Shown one piece after another: positions 1 to 13,345 of a stretch of 64,000 nucleotides of DNA. Numbering within the stretch: the stretch's first letter is position 1; every line of letters starts with the position of its first letter. Source of the stretch: Phyllostachys edulis (lineage: Eukaryota; Streptophyta; Magnoliopsida; Poales; Poaceae). Below the pieces are notes generated by a model. The model was given only the letters and a program-made list of their open reading frames with translations. It ran no database searches and was not told the DNA's origin. The stretch spans positions 50,347,268 through 50,411,267 of the forward strand of contig CM070566.1 in NCBI GenBank assembly GCA_036346405.1, written 5' to 3'. The translations under genes and the position numbers were made by a program.

Positions 1-3000
1 CCTCTGATGGTTTTACATTGACTTCTGTACTCATAACCCTTGCTGCAATGGCAGATTCGACCTGAAATTTTTAAACGTAAGTACAAAAACTGTAACAAAT
101 AATATAGCGGAGAAGTAGAACAGGCAGGGCAATAGGAACAGAAAAATAGAACATGCAGGAAACAGGAACTGTGAAAAATACGGCTACATATGTATTTCTA
201 GTGATGCTAGTGAACTTCTGGAGGCTCCGGCATCACATCTCACTCTGGTACTCTCCTAGAAACCATTTCTATAGAACTGCCTGTCATTGGGAGTGTTTGA
301 GCATGAAAACTTAAGTAACACCCCTTGCAAACTTATGTAACAGAGCGAGGGGCACAGCTCTGTGTTGGGGGTATCTTCAGAAAAATTGCCATAGCTTAAG
401 GAGTAAGGAACTAAGGACTAAGGAGTAACCACAGTAGGCAGAAGAATATGTGGTTTGTTAGGTGCATTGTATTATGTAAAAACTAATGAGGAATGACAAA
501 ACAAGAAAAAGGAATACATGACAAGGAAGCCTAAAGAGGGACGTACAGAACATAATAACTCTTGCATCCCCAGTCACTCAGCATTTGAATAGTAATAGAC
601 ATAAGATTAGCTCAGGTAAATATCTAGAGCTCCTACAGTCATTCAATGCTTCAGCCCATACATACATACATACCAAGAAAATCACAATGAAACAACATCT
701 TATAAAATTTCAACTCCTACAGCCCTACATTTATCCAGAAACAATAAATTTTCGTTTAAAGCTATTCTCAAAGAAATTTCATTTTGTTTTTCTGCTGGAT
801 ACTGAGCACTACATATTTACCCAGAACAGGAAATAGATTAGAACAAAAAAAAGTCATACTTTATTGTAGTGTCGATTTACAGCTGATGGGAACAATTTAA
901 TAACTGTCCTGAGCAAATTAATTGCTTCGTCCTGCAAATATAGACATAATCAAATATTTCCTTCTTTAGTGCTTGAAATTAAACAGATAAGCATGTGGAT
1001 GAAAAGACCATACAGCCACTGGACCATTTTCATTTAAGAGCAGCAGCACTGGTTCGACAACTCTTCCAGCAAAGGACGACGCCTCTTTCTTTAAGTTCAA
1101 AAACTTCGCCAATCTAATCAAACAACAAATTATTTTGCTTTCTACTGAACAAAATAGTCACATGCAGAAGAAAATGCAATGAATAAACTGTCAAACTAAC
1201 ATTTTAAGTAATCACATTTGTGATACTGTAGAGTGGCCAAGCAACAAAGCAGCTATCTTTCCTATTGAGACAGACTGGTATAGTACATCAACCACTTAAA
1301 ACATATGATTTGATATAGCATATGAAACATAAGAAAGGAGTTTGCACGAACACAGCCTAAAAACAAAGCAGATAAGAAGGCATCCTGATCCTGGAGAATG
1401 TTTAGTTTTGAATCTTGTCGATGGTTGCAGGATACTGGCAGGAGCCAAGTCATTAGTTATTTCACAAGTCACAACTAACAATACAGCCTATGAGCAAACT
1501 GCTAACACAAAATATACAAGCCAAATTTAAACGCCCCAAAAAATAGATAGCAATAAAAATTTGATCTGAATATTTTATGCATTCTGCTTTATGATGATAA
1601 CCAGATTATAGGATTCCACATGAGTCGCAATGGTGTCAATTTTGCAGGACAAAGCTTTTTCAAAATATTATCAGAAAAGGGGGGAAGGAAAGGAAAAGGA
1701 GCAATTTTTTGTTCAAAAAATGAATTTAATAGATGGATCTTTATTGCTGTTCGAAGTAAATTACCATTAATGGAACAAACAGTTTTATTGTTTTTTAGTT
1801 GAAACCAAATGTACATTTCAATGAATCAAGAAGTTCCATCCAGACTAGAATATCAATATTTGAAACGAAGTACATAATGTTATTGGGCCAACCTTACCTT
1901 CTCTCTCTCTCTCTCTCTCTACTGGTTCTGCTAAACATTTGTTAAAAAATGAGCCTATCATCAACAAAATTTGCAAAGCTCCTTGAGAACACCAATAATT
2001 TTAGTTGCCTCACTTGATAAATACCACATGTGGCATTGTACATAACTGATTCTGTACAACCATGTACTGATTAGCAGTACAGAAAACTAACTTACAGAAT
2101 ATTGACAATCCAATTATATGCTTGACTCGACAGCTTGAGCTAGTAAAAGGACATTAAACACCCATTACATACCTCACGAATAAATCAGACATGGAAGTAC
2201 AAGAGACCACAGTAACAAGTTGCAAGCTAGAAGGTTCCTGGTAAGAGGAAAAGAGAACATACCAGCTTAATAATAATCTATGATGATGTACATCTATTTA
2301 AAGAAAAGAATTATCTCTTCAGGCATGCAAAGAATATGGATTAAATCAACTCCTGAGAAGCATATATAAGATTTTCAATAATTTTTTCATTTGCCAATCA
2401 GTCACCCTCCATGTGGCTTGTTGACATACATTATACTCGATCTTATTACTGCATAAAACCAATCTTAGCTCAGATAAAGGTAACTGGTACTACATACTTT
2501 TTACACGCAAAATATACAATGGAACAGGTAAAATTAAGACAAAATTGCTATGACCTGCAATTTCTGATTTAAAAAAAATTATAAGTGTAGTCTTGATCGA
2601 CACTGAATGCCATGGATGGCACTACATAATGGGCCATAATTTCTAATTGATTGGTTGTGGTTTACGCACATCAAATAATGGTAGCTTAACACTAGCCAAA
2701 CAACGTATGATCAATTTGCAGAGAATTGAGGTAGTGAACACATAAAGTTTTGAAGAGATTGAAGTTTGGGCTGTGGATTGTAGTAAGACCAGGACCAGAG
2801 TAACATGACACAATGGAATGTTCTTAACAACGCAAGCCCAAACACTCACAGGAGGTACCTAGCAAACAGAATTTAAGTTAGCCTGAGTTACTTTAAATTC
2901 TAGATGAATGTCACTCTCAAGGAGAGCAAAACTTCTCAATCTGCTTTTTTCCTAGGTATAGTTTTATCTCAAGATTTTATTCTTATTCCTGAAGCAGTTC

Positions 3001-4998
3001 AATCAACTAGTATCACGTCAAATACAATTCCTGTCAAGGTAAATAATGTCTAGAATATCGCTATACTTCGTAATGACTTTATCATTATTTTCATGGTCTA
3101 TAATCCTCTTGAAATTTAATTATATCAAGCAATTATAAGCAGCTAAACACATCTTTGATTAAGACAATAATGGAATTCTCCAAATATTAAAACAGCGGAG
3201 CTAAACACGCTGTCATAATAATAAATAAATCAGTGAAAACATAAAGTTCTATGTACAACTGAAGGAAATGGTATGCATTACCTGCAAGTTACGCAGAATC
3301 TTCTGAAACAAATTGGAGTATGATTCTCCAAAGCGCTCATTGCTGCACTCTTGGAATGTCACACCGAGGAAGCAAGTACCCAACCAACAACTATATGGCT
3401 AAAGAGTTGTCAAATAGAAAGGTGAAAATATTACTAAAACCCCTCTGATACATTATCTTTTACACCAAGGCATAAAAAATGTGATGATAACAGAACAATA
3501 GTTAAAGATCTGGAGGTTTTGTTTTAAGAAAGGCAGCATATATTGTTCAAGTTTGCATCATTCTGCGGCACAAAACAACAAAAAAGTCTACAAATAAATG
3601 ACACTGACCAATATAAGACTATTTAATATGATACCATGTATCATAGTTGCTGTTCATTCTTTGTGATAACTTTTGCAAGAGGGCAGTGACAAGGGGGACT
3701 GTGGGAACATCACAGAATTGAAGTTTCAGTGATTTAGCAACAACTAGCAACACATTAGGTTTGGTACAACTGTAACGCAACTGCTATGACGATATCAATA
3801 CACAATACACAGGAGAATTGGGGAAAAAATAACAGTGTGACGTTATTTAAGAGATGCTGAAGAAGATCTTAGAGTAAAACACTTGTTAAAGTTGAGGAAC
3901 ATTGAAGATAATGCATTTATGATTCATCAGTGTTTCTAGCTAGATTATGTGCCACACCGCTAGATAACAGTTCACTTGGCGGTGTCTTCCAAAACAGAAG
4001 TTTTATTCTAAACATTTCTGCAACTAAAATCCAGTTGTTCAAATTTATTTTTTTATTAAAGTGCACCAGAAAGGTCCTCAAACCAGAAAGGCCCTTGAAC
4101 TTGCTTAATTCTCACAAATAGATTCATCCAGCAGTTATGTGACATGTGACAGAAAAACGATGTGGATGGCGAGGTCCTTAAATTTATTTAATTGTGAGAT
4201 TTAGGTCCTTGAACTTGCTTAATTGTGCCGCATGAATCCCTACCACATCATTTTACCCATAATTTAATTGGCGAATGGACCAAAGTACCGCAATTAAGCA
4301 AATTTAACTTCAGAGACTTTCCAGGATGAACCTGAACTTCAAGAATCTACGTGACAGTGTGATACAAACAAACAAATTTCAGGACCTATCATTTAATTTA
4401 CATTTTGTCCACTGTAAACCACTGCAAGATTCAAAACAGAGCTAAGTCCTACTCCTACATGAAATTGATCAAAATTTATGTCTAAATGTACCCTTCAGAC
4501 TTCAATTTCATACATATAACATTATGAACCACTCTTCCTTACGAAATTTCGATCGGCCACTAGAAACCCCCTTTTTAGGGGCTCGGTAAAATATTTTGCT
4601 CAAACAATCTAGGGTTTCTCTCTATAAAACAACATTTCTAGAGAAATTTGGTGCACAGTCGGCCAAATCCTTCGAAAAGGAGAGCAAATTTCGGCCCAAA
4701 TCAACAAAGTAGGGAGCAGAGGGCAACATACCGAGTCGGTCTCCACAAGCTCGCCGACGCGCTGGACCCAAACGTCCACGGCGGCGCGCCACGCCTCGGC
4801 GAGCTTCGGGTCCGGTGAGTCCGGGAGGCTCTCAGTGAGGAGGCCGTGCATACGCACCGCGTCGAGGATGGAGGCGAGCTCCGCCGGTGGGACGTCGCCC
4901 CCCGGCTGCGGCAGCCGCTCGCCGACCACCGCCCGGAGCAGCCGCGGCTTAAGCCAGTGGTCGTTCACGTCGGCGAGGAAGCCGCCGGCGCCGGCCAT
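1..4998 (-). CDS. PELP1/RIX1-like pre-rRNA-processing protein, 5' part (partial)
   Basis: The gene is read right to left in six exons: 4732-4998, 3282-3398, 2173-2237, 1014-1113, 860-931 and 1-61, continuing off the left edge. Every junction is GT-AG and the exon lengths (267, 117, 65, 100, 72) keep one frame, which is strong evidence for a live gene. The start is ATG at 4998. Motifs in order are LKPRLLRAVV near residue 16, CWLGTCFLGVTFQECS near 93, SCTSMSDLFVR near 140, KEASSFAGRVVEPVL near 159, RTVIKLFPSA near 191 and ESAIAARV near 209. This helical-repeat pattern fits the N-terminal RIX1 domain of plant PELP1/RIX1-like proteins, nucleolar factors for ITS2 processing and 60S ribosome maturation. 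The family call comes from remembered family patterns rather than a search. Introns of 0.06-1.3 kb explain the ORF-poor stretch 62-4731. Confidence 0.78.
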
Positions 4999-7459
4999 CG
5001 CTGGTAGTGGGGTGGGGTTTGGTAGGCGAGGGAGGGAGGGGTTAGGGTTTTGGGTTGGGGGAGAATGGGAGATGGATTTGGTTCATCGCCTCATTTAGGA
5101 GGACCTGGGTGGGCCTGGCCGGCACCGAACGAAGACCGACAGATGGGTTGGGCTTAGTCAAGTAGTGGTAAGAGAGAAGCCAGGCCTACCTGCAACCAGT
5201 GCTTTTGACGCCGGAGTTGCAGCAGGCGTAGGGCGGCGCGAGCACCAGATCGACGACGCCTAGGAGCTTCAGCTTCCGGCGAGGGCCGCGTAGGTGTCGG
5301 CGAGGGCACCGGTGGGAGGCACCACCTCCATGGACGAGCCGCCGCCGCCGCGCCCCTGGTAGTGCCTACCCGCCATGGCCACGCCGCAGCGGGAGAGAGA
5401 TCTCGCGGTAGATCGTGCGGGGCGGTCGCAACTCGCGAAGAGGAAGAGGAGAGTAGGAGGAGGAGGAGGAGGACTTCGATTGGTTTCTGACTCCCAAGCC
5501 CGTAGGAAGGAGAGAGATGCGAGGAAGTGTTTTTTTCCCTGCCCTTTGCTTGCTTCGATCTGAATTCTGAAGGCAGTGGCTTGTGGGCCTCGTCGCTATG
5601 CTCTTTCGATTAGTCTTCTATGTGGCAGCGCTCTTTCGAGTACAGACACCAAGGTGGGGAGTAGAACAAGTTGAAGAGGAAGCCAGCATGAATTCAAGGT
5701 AAAGAAATCACCCCTCCTACGCATACAGATATGCCATGATCAGATACATGCACACACACATTCCTAAAATGCAATGCTCACAATATCATTCAAACACAGA
5801 CACCAAGTTTGCCACGATCACCCCAAAAGAATTGCAATGCCACGCTGATGCACGCAGTTATGCCATGAATATTCACGATGCCACACTAGACATGTCAAAA
5901 ATGAATCCTAGTATAGTCACTCAGACCAGTACTGTGGATTATAAATTGTAGAATGAGACACCAAATAGAACAGATACGAAAACAAGTTCAATTAATTTAC
6001 CTTTTAGAGAACTGGTCTAGCTAGTTGTACCTGTAGATGGCTTCCGGGCCATCTATCTACCTGGACCCTTCGAACTCTATGCCGTCCTTGAGTACAACAA
6101 GTGATCTCAAGATCGTGACAGAGGAACCACCGACATTTGAATAAGATCATATGATGCCCGGGTTGTTGTTCAAGTGTATGCTCGGTGACCCTTCGCGCCT
6201 TCTCCGGAGCATCCCCGAAGGATACCTTCGCGTAGAGGGCTCCTTATAGTCTTCTCTAAGCATAATTGTAGTCCTGTACGAAGCGGGCCCCGTCAGTGTG
6301 GTGGACGGACTATTCTTACAACATGGGTAAAGAAAATCCGGCTATGAAATCGTCGGAGAAGAACTAACTTGACCTAGGATAAAAAAACATAAGAAATTAA
6401 AGAAAAGTTTTACTTCTGGAAACCCACCCACTCAACACTGGCGAGAACGCTAGAAGAGGAGAGAGGGTCTGGCGGCAGATCGATGGAGCTGCGGTCTATT
6501 GTAAGATTCCTTGTGGGGGGGCATGTGTTTTTGCTCTACGTACGGGAAGAAAATCCTGTATGAAATTGTCACGTTTAGACTCATACTTGGACCCCTTGCA
6601 AGTAATGATACATGGTCATGCAAAGAGGTGGTTGATTTACTCTGTCATGTGTCATGAGATTGAAAGGTTCTAAAGGAGATGATGCATCATAGGATTTTCT
6701 TCCCTGCGTACCCCCATTTAACCGAGAAGATCTATAGCAGATGTAGATTTATGCTTAATTTCGTGGTTTCTTTCTGCAGTGTAGATTGCGAATATGCATG
6801 CATATGATGTTCAGAGAGCAGAAAGGCTCATATAATATGACGCACGCGCCGAGGTTCTAGCTTGCAAGTCCCTGATACTGCAGTTTCAATTTTCAGTCAA
6901 CTTTCAGAGATGAGCATCCTGAGCACTGCCGAGATATATTCTGGTTCTGCTTCTAATTCTGCTTCTGCATGCATGTATTATTCAAGGCCAAATCGATATA
7001 TCCTCCGGAATGGTACTGACACGCAAATGCAACCAAGAGCTGCGCTGCACTGTCTCCGTCTTTCCGGGTGAAGCATGCACCACTTGATTGGTTTCGTAGG
7101 ATGAAACTAATTGATAAGTTCATGGTAGGATTGTACCTCAAAGTTCAAAAATTTTAATAAGTTTAGAACTTTAACAAGTCCAAACCCCTAGATCTAGTGT
7201 CGTACGATTTTGACAAGTCTGGAACTTCAGATCTTCCGTGGAATCGAGAAAGATTTGAATGATCCAATACAACCGTAACTCGTAAAATACTACGATATGA
7301 GTCCGGATTCCGAGGACCTTAGAGACTAATCAGCTCTCAAAACAACATTACGTAATTTGATCACCCATCAGGCAATCACCTCGTTGCATGCAAATCTGAA
7401 AAATTGTCGCCAAATGTAGTAACAGTGATACAGGCACTTATCAAGCCATTGATGTTTCT
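4999..7459. other. Intergenic region between the PELP1-like gene and transporter copy 1
   Basis: The first 150 bases hold the 5' leader and promoter side of the PELP1-like gene, but no clear TATA box was seen. Apart from the exon-like fragment at 5191-5376 there is no convincing gene. Short ORFs at 5736-5951 and 6862-7071 have no domain pattern and look like chance. The tail of the transporter gene (3' UTR, minus strand) should occupy part of 7100-7459. Confidence 0.5.
5191..5376 (-). pseudogene. Exon-like fragment, function unknown, one frameshift
   Basis: Reading leftward from an ATG at 5376 gives 35 codons (MAGRHYQGRGGGG..., then SMEVVPPTGALADTYAAL) before a TGA at 5269-5271. In the next frame the coding character continues as RKLKLLGVVDLVLAPPYACC and ends in a good splice donor (CAG then GTAGGC, boundary at 5190/5191). 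Very high GC, a start, a continuing frame after one slip and a donor together suggest the first exon of a broken or misread host gene. I do not recognise the family. No downstream exon was found. The GGC repeats could also make this a chance ORF. Confidence 0.35.
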
Positions 7460-9078
7460 TCACTTGGCGAAGAGCACGTCCATGTCCTCCAAGCTCCGGC
7501 CCCTCGTCTCCGGCAGCCGCACGTACACGAACACGCAGGCGACTGCCGCCACGCCGGCGTACACGAAGAAGCACCCGGGCATGGTGATCCCGTCGGCCAG
7601 CGATATGAACGTCATGCTCACCACCCCGGACGTCAGCCGGTTCACCGCCGTGCTGAGGCTCGCACCCTGCGCGCGCAGCCGCAGCGGCATGATCTCCGTG
7701 GTGTACGTGCAAGTGAGCGGCCCGAGCCCGACCGAGAACGCCGCGACGAATGCCATCACGGACGCCACGCACGCCGCCGCGCTCGCCGGCGATGTCGCGC
7801 CGACGAGGAGCGTGAGTGCCAGAGCAGTCAGCGACACGGCCACGCCGCTTGTGCTGGCCAGCAGGAGCGGGCGCCGGCCGACGCGGTCGGAGAAGAGCGT
7901 CGCGACGAGGATGAAGCACGTCTTGACCACCCCGATGGCGACGGTGGAGCCCAGGACGGCGCTGTTGGACGACATGCCGGCCTTCTTGAACACCAGCGGG
8001 CTGTACAATACGATGGCGTCGATGCCGGACGCCTGCTGGAAGAAGTGCAGCCCGACGACGCAGGTCAGGATGCGCCGCACCATAGCCGACGGCCGCACGA
8101 GCAGCTCCTTCCACACGCCGCAGCCGCCGCCAGCCTCCTGCGGCGCCTCGACGGCCCTCTTGATCTCCTCGAGGCGGAGGTCGGCCTCCGCGGCGGTGTC
8201 TGAGGTGCGCACGAGCACCGCGCGCGCGTCGGCGTGGCGCCCGCGCATTGCGAGCCACCGCGGCGACTCCGGCATGGCGAGCACCCCCGCGGCGAGAAAC
8301 ACGGGCGGGAGCACGCCGATGGCGTACATGACGCGCCAGCCGAGGTGCACCGGCAGGCCGGCCAAGGCGTAGTTCGACACGTAGCTGAGGAGGATGCCGA
8401 AGGTGACGAACAACTGCACAAGCACACTAAGAAAAAGCTTAAGCTCAGGTGTCCGGATCCTGCCTATGAAACGCGGCATGCGTGCGTACGTACATCGAGC
8501 AGCGACGACAGCACGCCACGCGTGGACGCCGGCGAGATCTCGGCGTTGTAGACCGGCGAGACGACTATGGCGAACCCGACGCCGATGCTGGTGACGAAGC
8601 GCGCAGCCATGAGGGCCGCGTAGCTCCCGCCGAGCGACATGGCAAGCGCGCCGGCCATGAGGAAGGCGTTGGCGAGCACGAGCGTGCCGCGGCGACCAAA
8701 CAGGTCGGCCGCCCAGCCAGCGGCGAGGATCGAGACGAGCATGTAGGCGTTCAACGACCCGGCGAGCACCTCGATCTGCGCGTCGGTGAGCCCTATGTCC
8801 TCGCGGATGAACAGCTGCGCGCCACTCATCAACGCAAGATCTGCACGAAAACGCACACGAGCACGGAGCACAGAGCATTGGTCGCATACAAATCCACCCA
8901 TGGAGACGTAGTACGTAGTACTAGTAAGCAGTCACATACTATAGCCCATCAGGATGGTGGTCATGGAGGCGAGGGTGGCGCAGGCGAAGGCGTACATGTT
9001 CCGGCGCGGCTCGCCGGGCTTTGCCGACGAAGCGAGTAGCGGCGTGGTGGTGGCATCGGCCGCGCCGGCGGGCGCCAT
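7460..9078 (-). CDS. Polyol/monosaccharide transporter (MFS sugar porter), tandem copy 1
   Basis: Three exons: 8940-9078, 8494-8840 and 7460-8413, giving 1440 nt and 479 residues, a normal length for plant PLT-type sugar/polyol-H+ symporters. Introns are 99 and 80 bp, both GT-AG. The fold is 12 membrane helices with family marks: ALMSGAQLFIRED after helix 1, AADLFGRRG in loop 2-3, PESPRWLAMRG before the central loop, FFQQASGIDAIVLYSP in helix 7, SDRVGRRPLLL in loop 8-9 and RLPETRGRSLEDMD at the C-terminus. The expected role is proton-coupled uptake of polyols or monosaccharides at the plasma membrane; the substrate cannot be read from sequence. The second intron (8414-8493) is absent from copy 2, where the same position is uninterrupted. 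The start is the only in-frame ATG before the conserved TTILMGY. Confidence 0.88.
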
Positions 9079-9299
9079 GGTGGTCGTCACTTGGTTTCTC
9101 ACTGGCGCGCGCCGGTGAGGACTTGAGGAGCGCTGGACTCGGTACGGTGTAAAGGCTTGGGCTGTCGACTTCCTTTAAAAAGCATTCAGAGGGAGGAGCA
9201 ACGAGCTCATTTGTTAGTTACTGAAACCCACGTGAACCCGAGAATTTTGTAGAAATCCTAATTACACTCTTCTCGGTAGAATTGCTGTGTTCTAAACAG

Positions 9300-9440
9300 T
9301 GCAAACGACAAGTGATTATCACCTAACACGAGTGATGTCCTGGAAAAGATGCTGCCTGCCTGCTCAGTTGCTTGGTTCTTGCAGGATCCCAAGTATAGAA
9401 GCTAGATCGACAGTACAAGCCCCGGTTTCTTTAAGACCAA
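9300..9440. repeat. Duplicated upstream segment of transporter copy 1
   Basis: This stretch shares patches such as GATTATCACCTAACA, followed by similar words (AAAAGATGC / AAAAGGATGC) and ATCGACAGTAC, with 17165-17380 upstream of copy 2, in the same order. It shows that the tandem duplication included a few hundred bases of 5' flank, so the two genes probably inherited similar regulatory DNA. The similarity is partial and was judged by eye. Confidence 0.55.
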
Positions 9441-9712
9441 CCAAACAATCTGAAGTTTTGCTATTCGTAAATTGATTGTTATCCTGTAGTGACTGACCTT
9501 TGGATTAGCTCTGAGATGTATGTGTGCCTGATTCTTGATCCAATGGTTTAAAAATGTGACTTATGCTAAGAAATCACAAGTCATCTGGTAGGTAGACTTG
9601 GAAGCTCAAAAATGACTAGGGTAAGAACTTAGAAATTTAGAGGATGTTTAGTTCATTAGCTCATCCAAGATACCAAACAAATGTAAGCTACATCCCATAG
9701 ACCTAGCTAGGG
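9441..9712. other. Flank between copy 1 promoter and the CACTA element
   Basis: Plain AT-rich sequence with no ORF or repeat that I can support. It is the left flank of the CACTA insertion. Confidence 0.4.
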
Positions 9713-9734
9713 GTGCACTACTACACAAAGGGTC

Positions 9735-10150
9735 ATCATAGATGGTTATAAACCGTCATCACAGACGGTTTCTGAATCATCTGAATTTATGTGTCTTTGC
9801 TAACAGGCGGTTATCACAGACGGTTTGTGAACCGTCTGTGATAAGTCACAAACACAGACGGTTTTTGGTCGAAGCCGTCATACTATCACAGATGGCTTCT
9901 ACCAAAAATCGTCTATGATACATCGGCCATCACAGACAGTTATATGTACCAAACGTCTGTGATTGGAGACATATCACAGACGGTTAGTTAAAAGAACCGT
10001 CTGTGATATCTGACATATCACAGACGGCTTTTGGTCGTAGCCGTCTGTGATACGTCGGTTATCACAGACAATTATGTGTACCAATCGTCTGTAATTGGAT
10101 ACATATCGCAGATGGTTAGTTAAAAGAACCGTCTGTGGTATCTGACATAT
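9735..10150. repeat. Left subterminal array of the CACTA element
   Basis: About ten head-to-head copies of an imperfect palindrome, TCACAGACGG ... CCGTCTGTGA, spaced about 37-40 bp. In CACTA elements such arrays bind the element's own DNA-binding protein; that role is inferred here from position. Confidence 0.75.
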
Positions 10151-10164
10151 CTGTTGGTGGTAGT

Positions 10165-12700
10165 TGTAACAGCCCAAAATCTCTAAGTTAGATTAGCTAA
10201 GTAGCTACTATGCATTTATGAAATTTTGGACCTTTTTAAAACTTTTTGTTGCAAAGCAAATAGGTTACAACCTGGTTTTCCAAAACCCAGAAATGAAATT
10301 TCTAAAACAAAAATAAAAGTTTGTAATTTTTTTTTTTTGAAAACTTAGTTCAGAGTAGGGTATAAAACCATATGTTGAAAGTCCTTTGATTTTGAAGACT
10401 AGATCTAAAACCTATTAATCCAATACTTTCTTATCCAATTCAAAAGTCCAACTTGAATCTGAGGCAAAACTAAAAAGGTTAAAGTGAGGGATTGTATTCT
10501 GGTTTTCAACTTAAAAATAGTAAAACCTCATATGCTCCTAGAATGCTTGAGGTACTTTCCAAAAGATTCCTCAAAAATTCAATTTGCAAGTATACTTTCT
10601 TTATCTTAGAATTACAAACTATCATTTAGTTTGAAAATACGCCAATACCCTTAGCTGGGAATATTTTAGATGGATTCAAACTTATCTGATTTGCTTGTTT
10701 GTAATTTTTCTGGAAATTTTGGATGTTGTTTGGTGCCTTATTTTATTTGCGTGTTCTATTTGAATTTGAATTTAAAATGCAAGCAAAACTTATGAACAGT
10801 GCCTGAAAATAATTTTCCTAGGTTCTGGAACAACTAATAAATTCACCTGCAAAATTTCACAAATTTTGGAGTTAGTTTGTTATTTTTAAGCAACCAATCA
10901 AACTTGTAAATTAAAAATCAAATACCTAAAATAGGAATTTCAAACAATTTTAGGGGAAAATGTGTTACATGAAAAACTCTAGAAAAATTATATAATAAAC
11001 TAGGAAGTGTCAAAAACCTTCCATAACAATTTTAGAATTTTCGGAGCTATTTTGCTCTGTCTAAAAAAAATCCCCTAAATTCCCTCAGCCATTTTGGAAA
11101 ATCAGAAATCCACTATTCCTCTGACTCGAGCCGGTCTGCACCAAGCCACCTGGTCTGGTCGGACCCGCTCACCGACCGCACCCAACCCACAGCCCCAAAA
11201 GCCGCCCCGAATTTTGATACCGCCCATGGTTTCATCCCTTTGCCCCTAGGCCAGTTCTCCCCTTCCTCCTTTTCTCCACCGAGGGCCAAACCAGCCCTTC
11301 ACCTCCAACCCCCCCGCCTCCACTTGCCGCCGCCGCGCCCCACGCCCTTGAGCTTGTGCGCCGTCGGCCCTCCACTGCTGCCGCGCCGGCCGCCACACCG
11401 CCCTCGCCGATTCAGCTGGTCAAGGCCGCCCTTGCCCCTTCTTCAACCGCAGAGCCACGCCGAGCATGGCAGCTCCATTTCTGCACTGGTCCGCCGCCAA
11501 GCCACCGGAGCCGCCGTGCCACCACCCCCGGCTCCTCCCTCTGCGGCCCCAGCCCGCACCGCTGCACTCCGAGCATCGTCGGCCCTCCTGCCGTCCAGAT
11601 CTGCCCCCGACCGCCGACTCCCTCGCGCCTTCCTGTCCATGGTGCCGCCGGAGCTGCACCGACCCCGTCTTCCTCGGCCCCAGTCCGCGCCGACCTCGTC
11701 TCCCCGGCCCCTATGGCCCGTGCGCCACCGACGCCTTCGCTGCTCCGAGCCGCCCGCGCCTCCTCCCTGCTGGCCGGCCCGGCTCCCATGCACAGAGTGC
11801 CGCCAAGGGTGCCGGCGGCGACATGCGTGATCTCCTCCCCGGAGCTGCGCGCCCACGCTGCGCCTTGGCTCGTGCGCCGCCACCCGTGCCGCCCCCTCGC
11901 TACCGACGCCCCATACCCGAGCCACCTTCGGTTTCTTCTTGTTTGCCCTCTATGTGTTTGTGTAAATGCCTCAAAGCATGTCTTGTTTCTCTACAGGTGC
12001 AGCTCACCTCGGCCACCCCCTGTCCCTTTCACCTGTGCTCAACCGCCGTCACCAGTCGCCCGAGCTGCGCCGCTTCCACCCCTGAGGCCGCCTCGCTCGT
12101 GCCGGTTCTGATTTCATGTTGGTCAGCCACTGCCGGAGATCCCCTCGCCGCCGACATTGCCCACGGCTGAGCCTCTTGGCATTGCTGTTTTGTCGCTGCT
12201 GTTCACCCTTTGATATTCCAATTGCCAGCTCCAGTTGAAGGTTGGTTGGTGTAGTTGTAGACTGTAAATTATAGGCATGATCTATTTCTTGTTAGTTCTT
12301 CTTTTCTTAGACCCCGTGTATTTCTGTAACTGTATGGTTCATAAAAGGAATGATGTTTCTCACTTAATCAGGGGGTGTTGAATAGTTCCTGATCTGAAAG
12401 TTGATAATGTCAGTCCTTCAGCACTAACCGGTTGGACATGAGTTTTTTTTTTTTTGGTGTGGATGTGGATGCAAATCGTTGGGTCTTGTGTGCTTTTGTT
12501 CTGGTGTAATTTTGACCTCTTAGCTTGTGTGTCGCTCTTGATCAAGACTAATGTTATTTGAACTACGTGGTACTCTGGATAGTCTAGCATCGCAAATTTG
12601 TTTTGTTCTGCAGTTTGCGGCAAAAAAATAGAGACTGTCAGGCATCATTTTAGTCGTTCTGGGCGTACGCACTGAGTTTGTGACGCATCTTTTTTTGGCA
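10165..12700. mobile_element. Candidate gypsy-type solo LTR inside the CACTA element
   Basis: The CACTA array stops abruptly at a TGTAACAGCCCAAAATC start. Then comes a 900-bp AT-rich stretch and a very GC-rich proline-codon-like block (about 11100-12170), the usual look of grass gypsy LTR promoter/leader DNA. A possible end is TTTTGGCA at 12700, with GTAGT on both sides (10160-10164 and 12701-12705) as a 5-bp target duplication. A 5-bp match found by scanning has an appreciable chance rate, so the limits are tentative. The overlapping ORFs at 11240-12170 on both strands are low-complexity and are not annotated as genes. Confidence 0.4.
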
Positions 12701-12705
12701 GTAGT

Positions 12706-13127
12706 GCACAACAAGCGGGTGCGCGTGCGTGTATCCCGTTAGTTTTGCAGTGCCAATCTCTTTTGCACGCCGGTATCCTAGGATGACAGCGCGAGGCACG
12801 CTGTTCGGCTGTCCTCAACGCTGCGGCAACCACCTCCCGGCTCCCGCGAAGCCTCGGTTGCAGACCGAGCCGTCTGTTGGATCTTATCTAAATTCGGCCT
12901 CCAAGTTTGTCGTGAAATCATGAATCCATGCCTGTCTGTTGGATTAGAGTTTACGGGAACGATTTATTTTCTTTCCGAGTGACAAGTAGTTTTTTCTAAA
13001 TTAAAACTTGCCACCTAAAGTTTTGACGAGTTGTTTATTTTTAGAAATGGAGATGAATTAGAAAATGTAAATCCCAACCAGAGATGAGTCATCTAGTGCA
13101 TCTTTTGCTATTAGAAAATGTAAAGAA
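12706..13127. other. CACTA internal sequence, no gene seen
   Basis: Mixed-composition DNA between the candidate solo LTR and the middle motif array. Only short ORFs without a domain pattern occur. Confidence 0.4.
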
Positions 13128-13345
13128 CCATCTGTGAATTATCACAGACGGTTCGGATTAAAAACCGTCTGTGACGTCTGCAATTATCACAGACGGTTCT
13201 TGTTAAGAACCGTCTGTGAATTATCATAGACGGTTCGAATTAAAAATCATCTGAGATGTATGCAATTATCACAAACGGTGATCGTTAAGAACCGTATGTG
13301 AAACATATCACAGACAGTTTGTTCCACTAAACCGCCTGTGATAGT
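13128..13345. repeat. Middle array of the CACTA inverted motif
   Basis: Five or so copies of the same ACAGACGG / CCGTCTGT palindrome as at the element ends, but lying about 1.4 kb inside the right terminus. Together with the right array it brackets the small ORF at 13666-14133. Confidence 0.7.

Noticed and set aside
1296..1530. ORFs at 1262-1530 as an extra PELP1 exon
   Set aside because: Phase does not fit; the exon at 2173-2237 joins its neighbours exactly and carries the expected SCTSMSDLF motif.
1906..1920. CT-repeat microsatellite
   Set aside because: A short simple repeat inside an intron, without further significance.
7404..8372. Plus-strand 322-codon ORF over transporter copy 1
   Set aside because: It is the antisense shadow of the GC-rich transporter exon; its residues show no domain and the minus frame has clear MFS motifs.
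9735..10150. CRISPR-like spaced repeats
   Set aside because: The repeats are inverted, imperfect, lie at a CACTA terminus in a plant genome and have no cas genes nearby.
11240..12170. Long Pro/Ala/Arg-rich ORFs on both strands
   Set aside because: Low complexity, overlapping on both strands, no domains; better explained as GC-rich LTR leader DNA.
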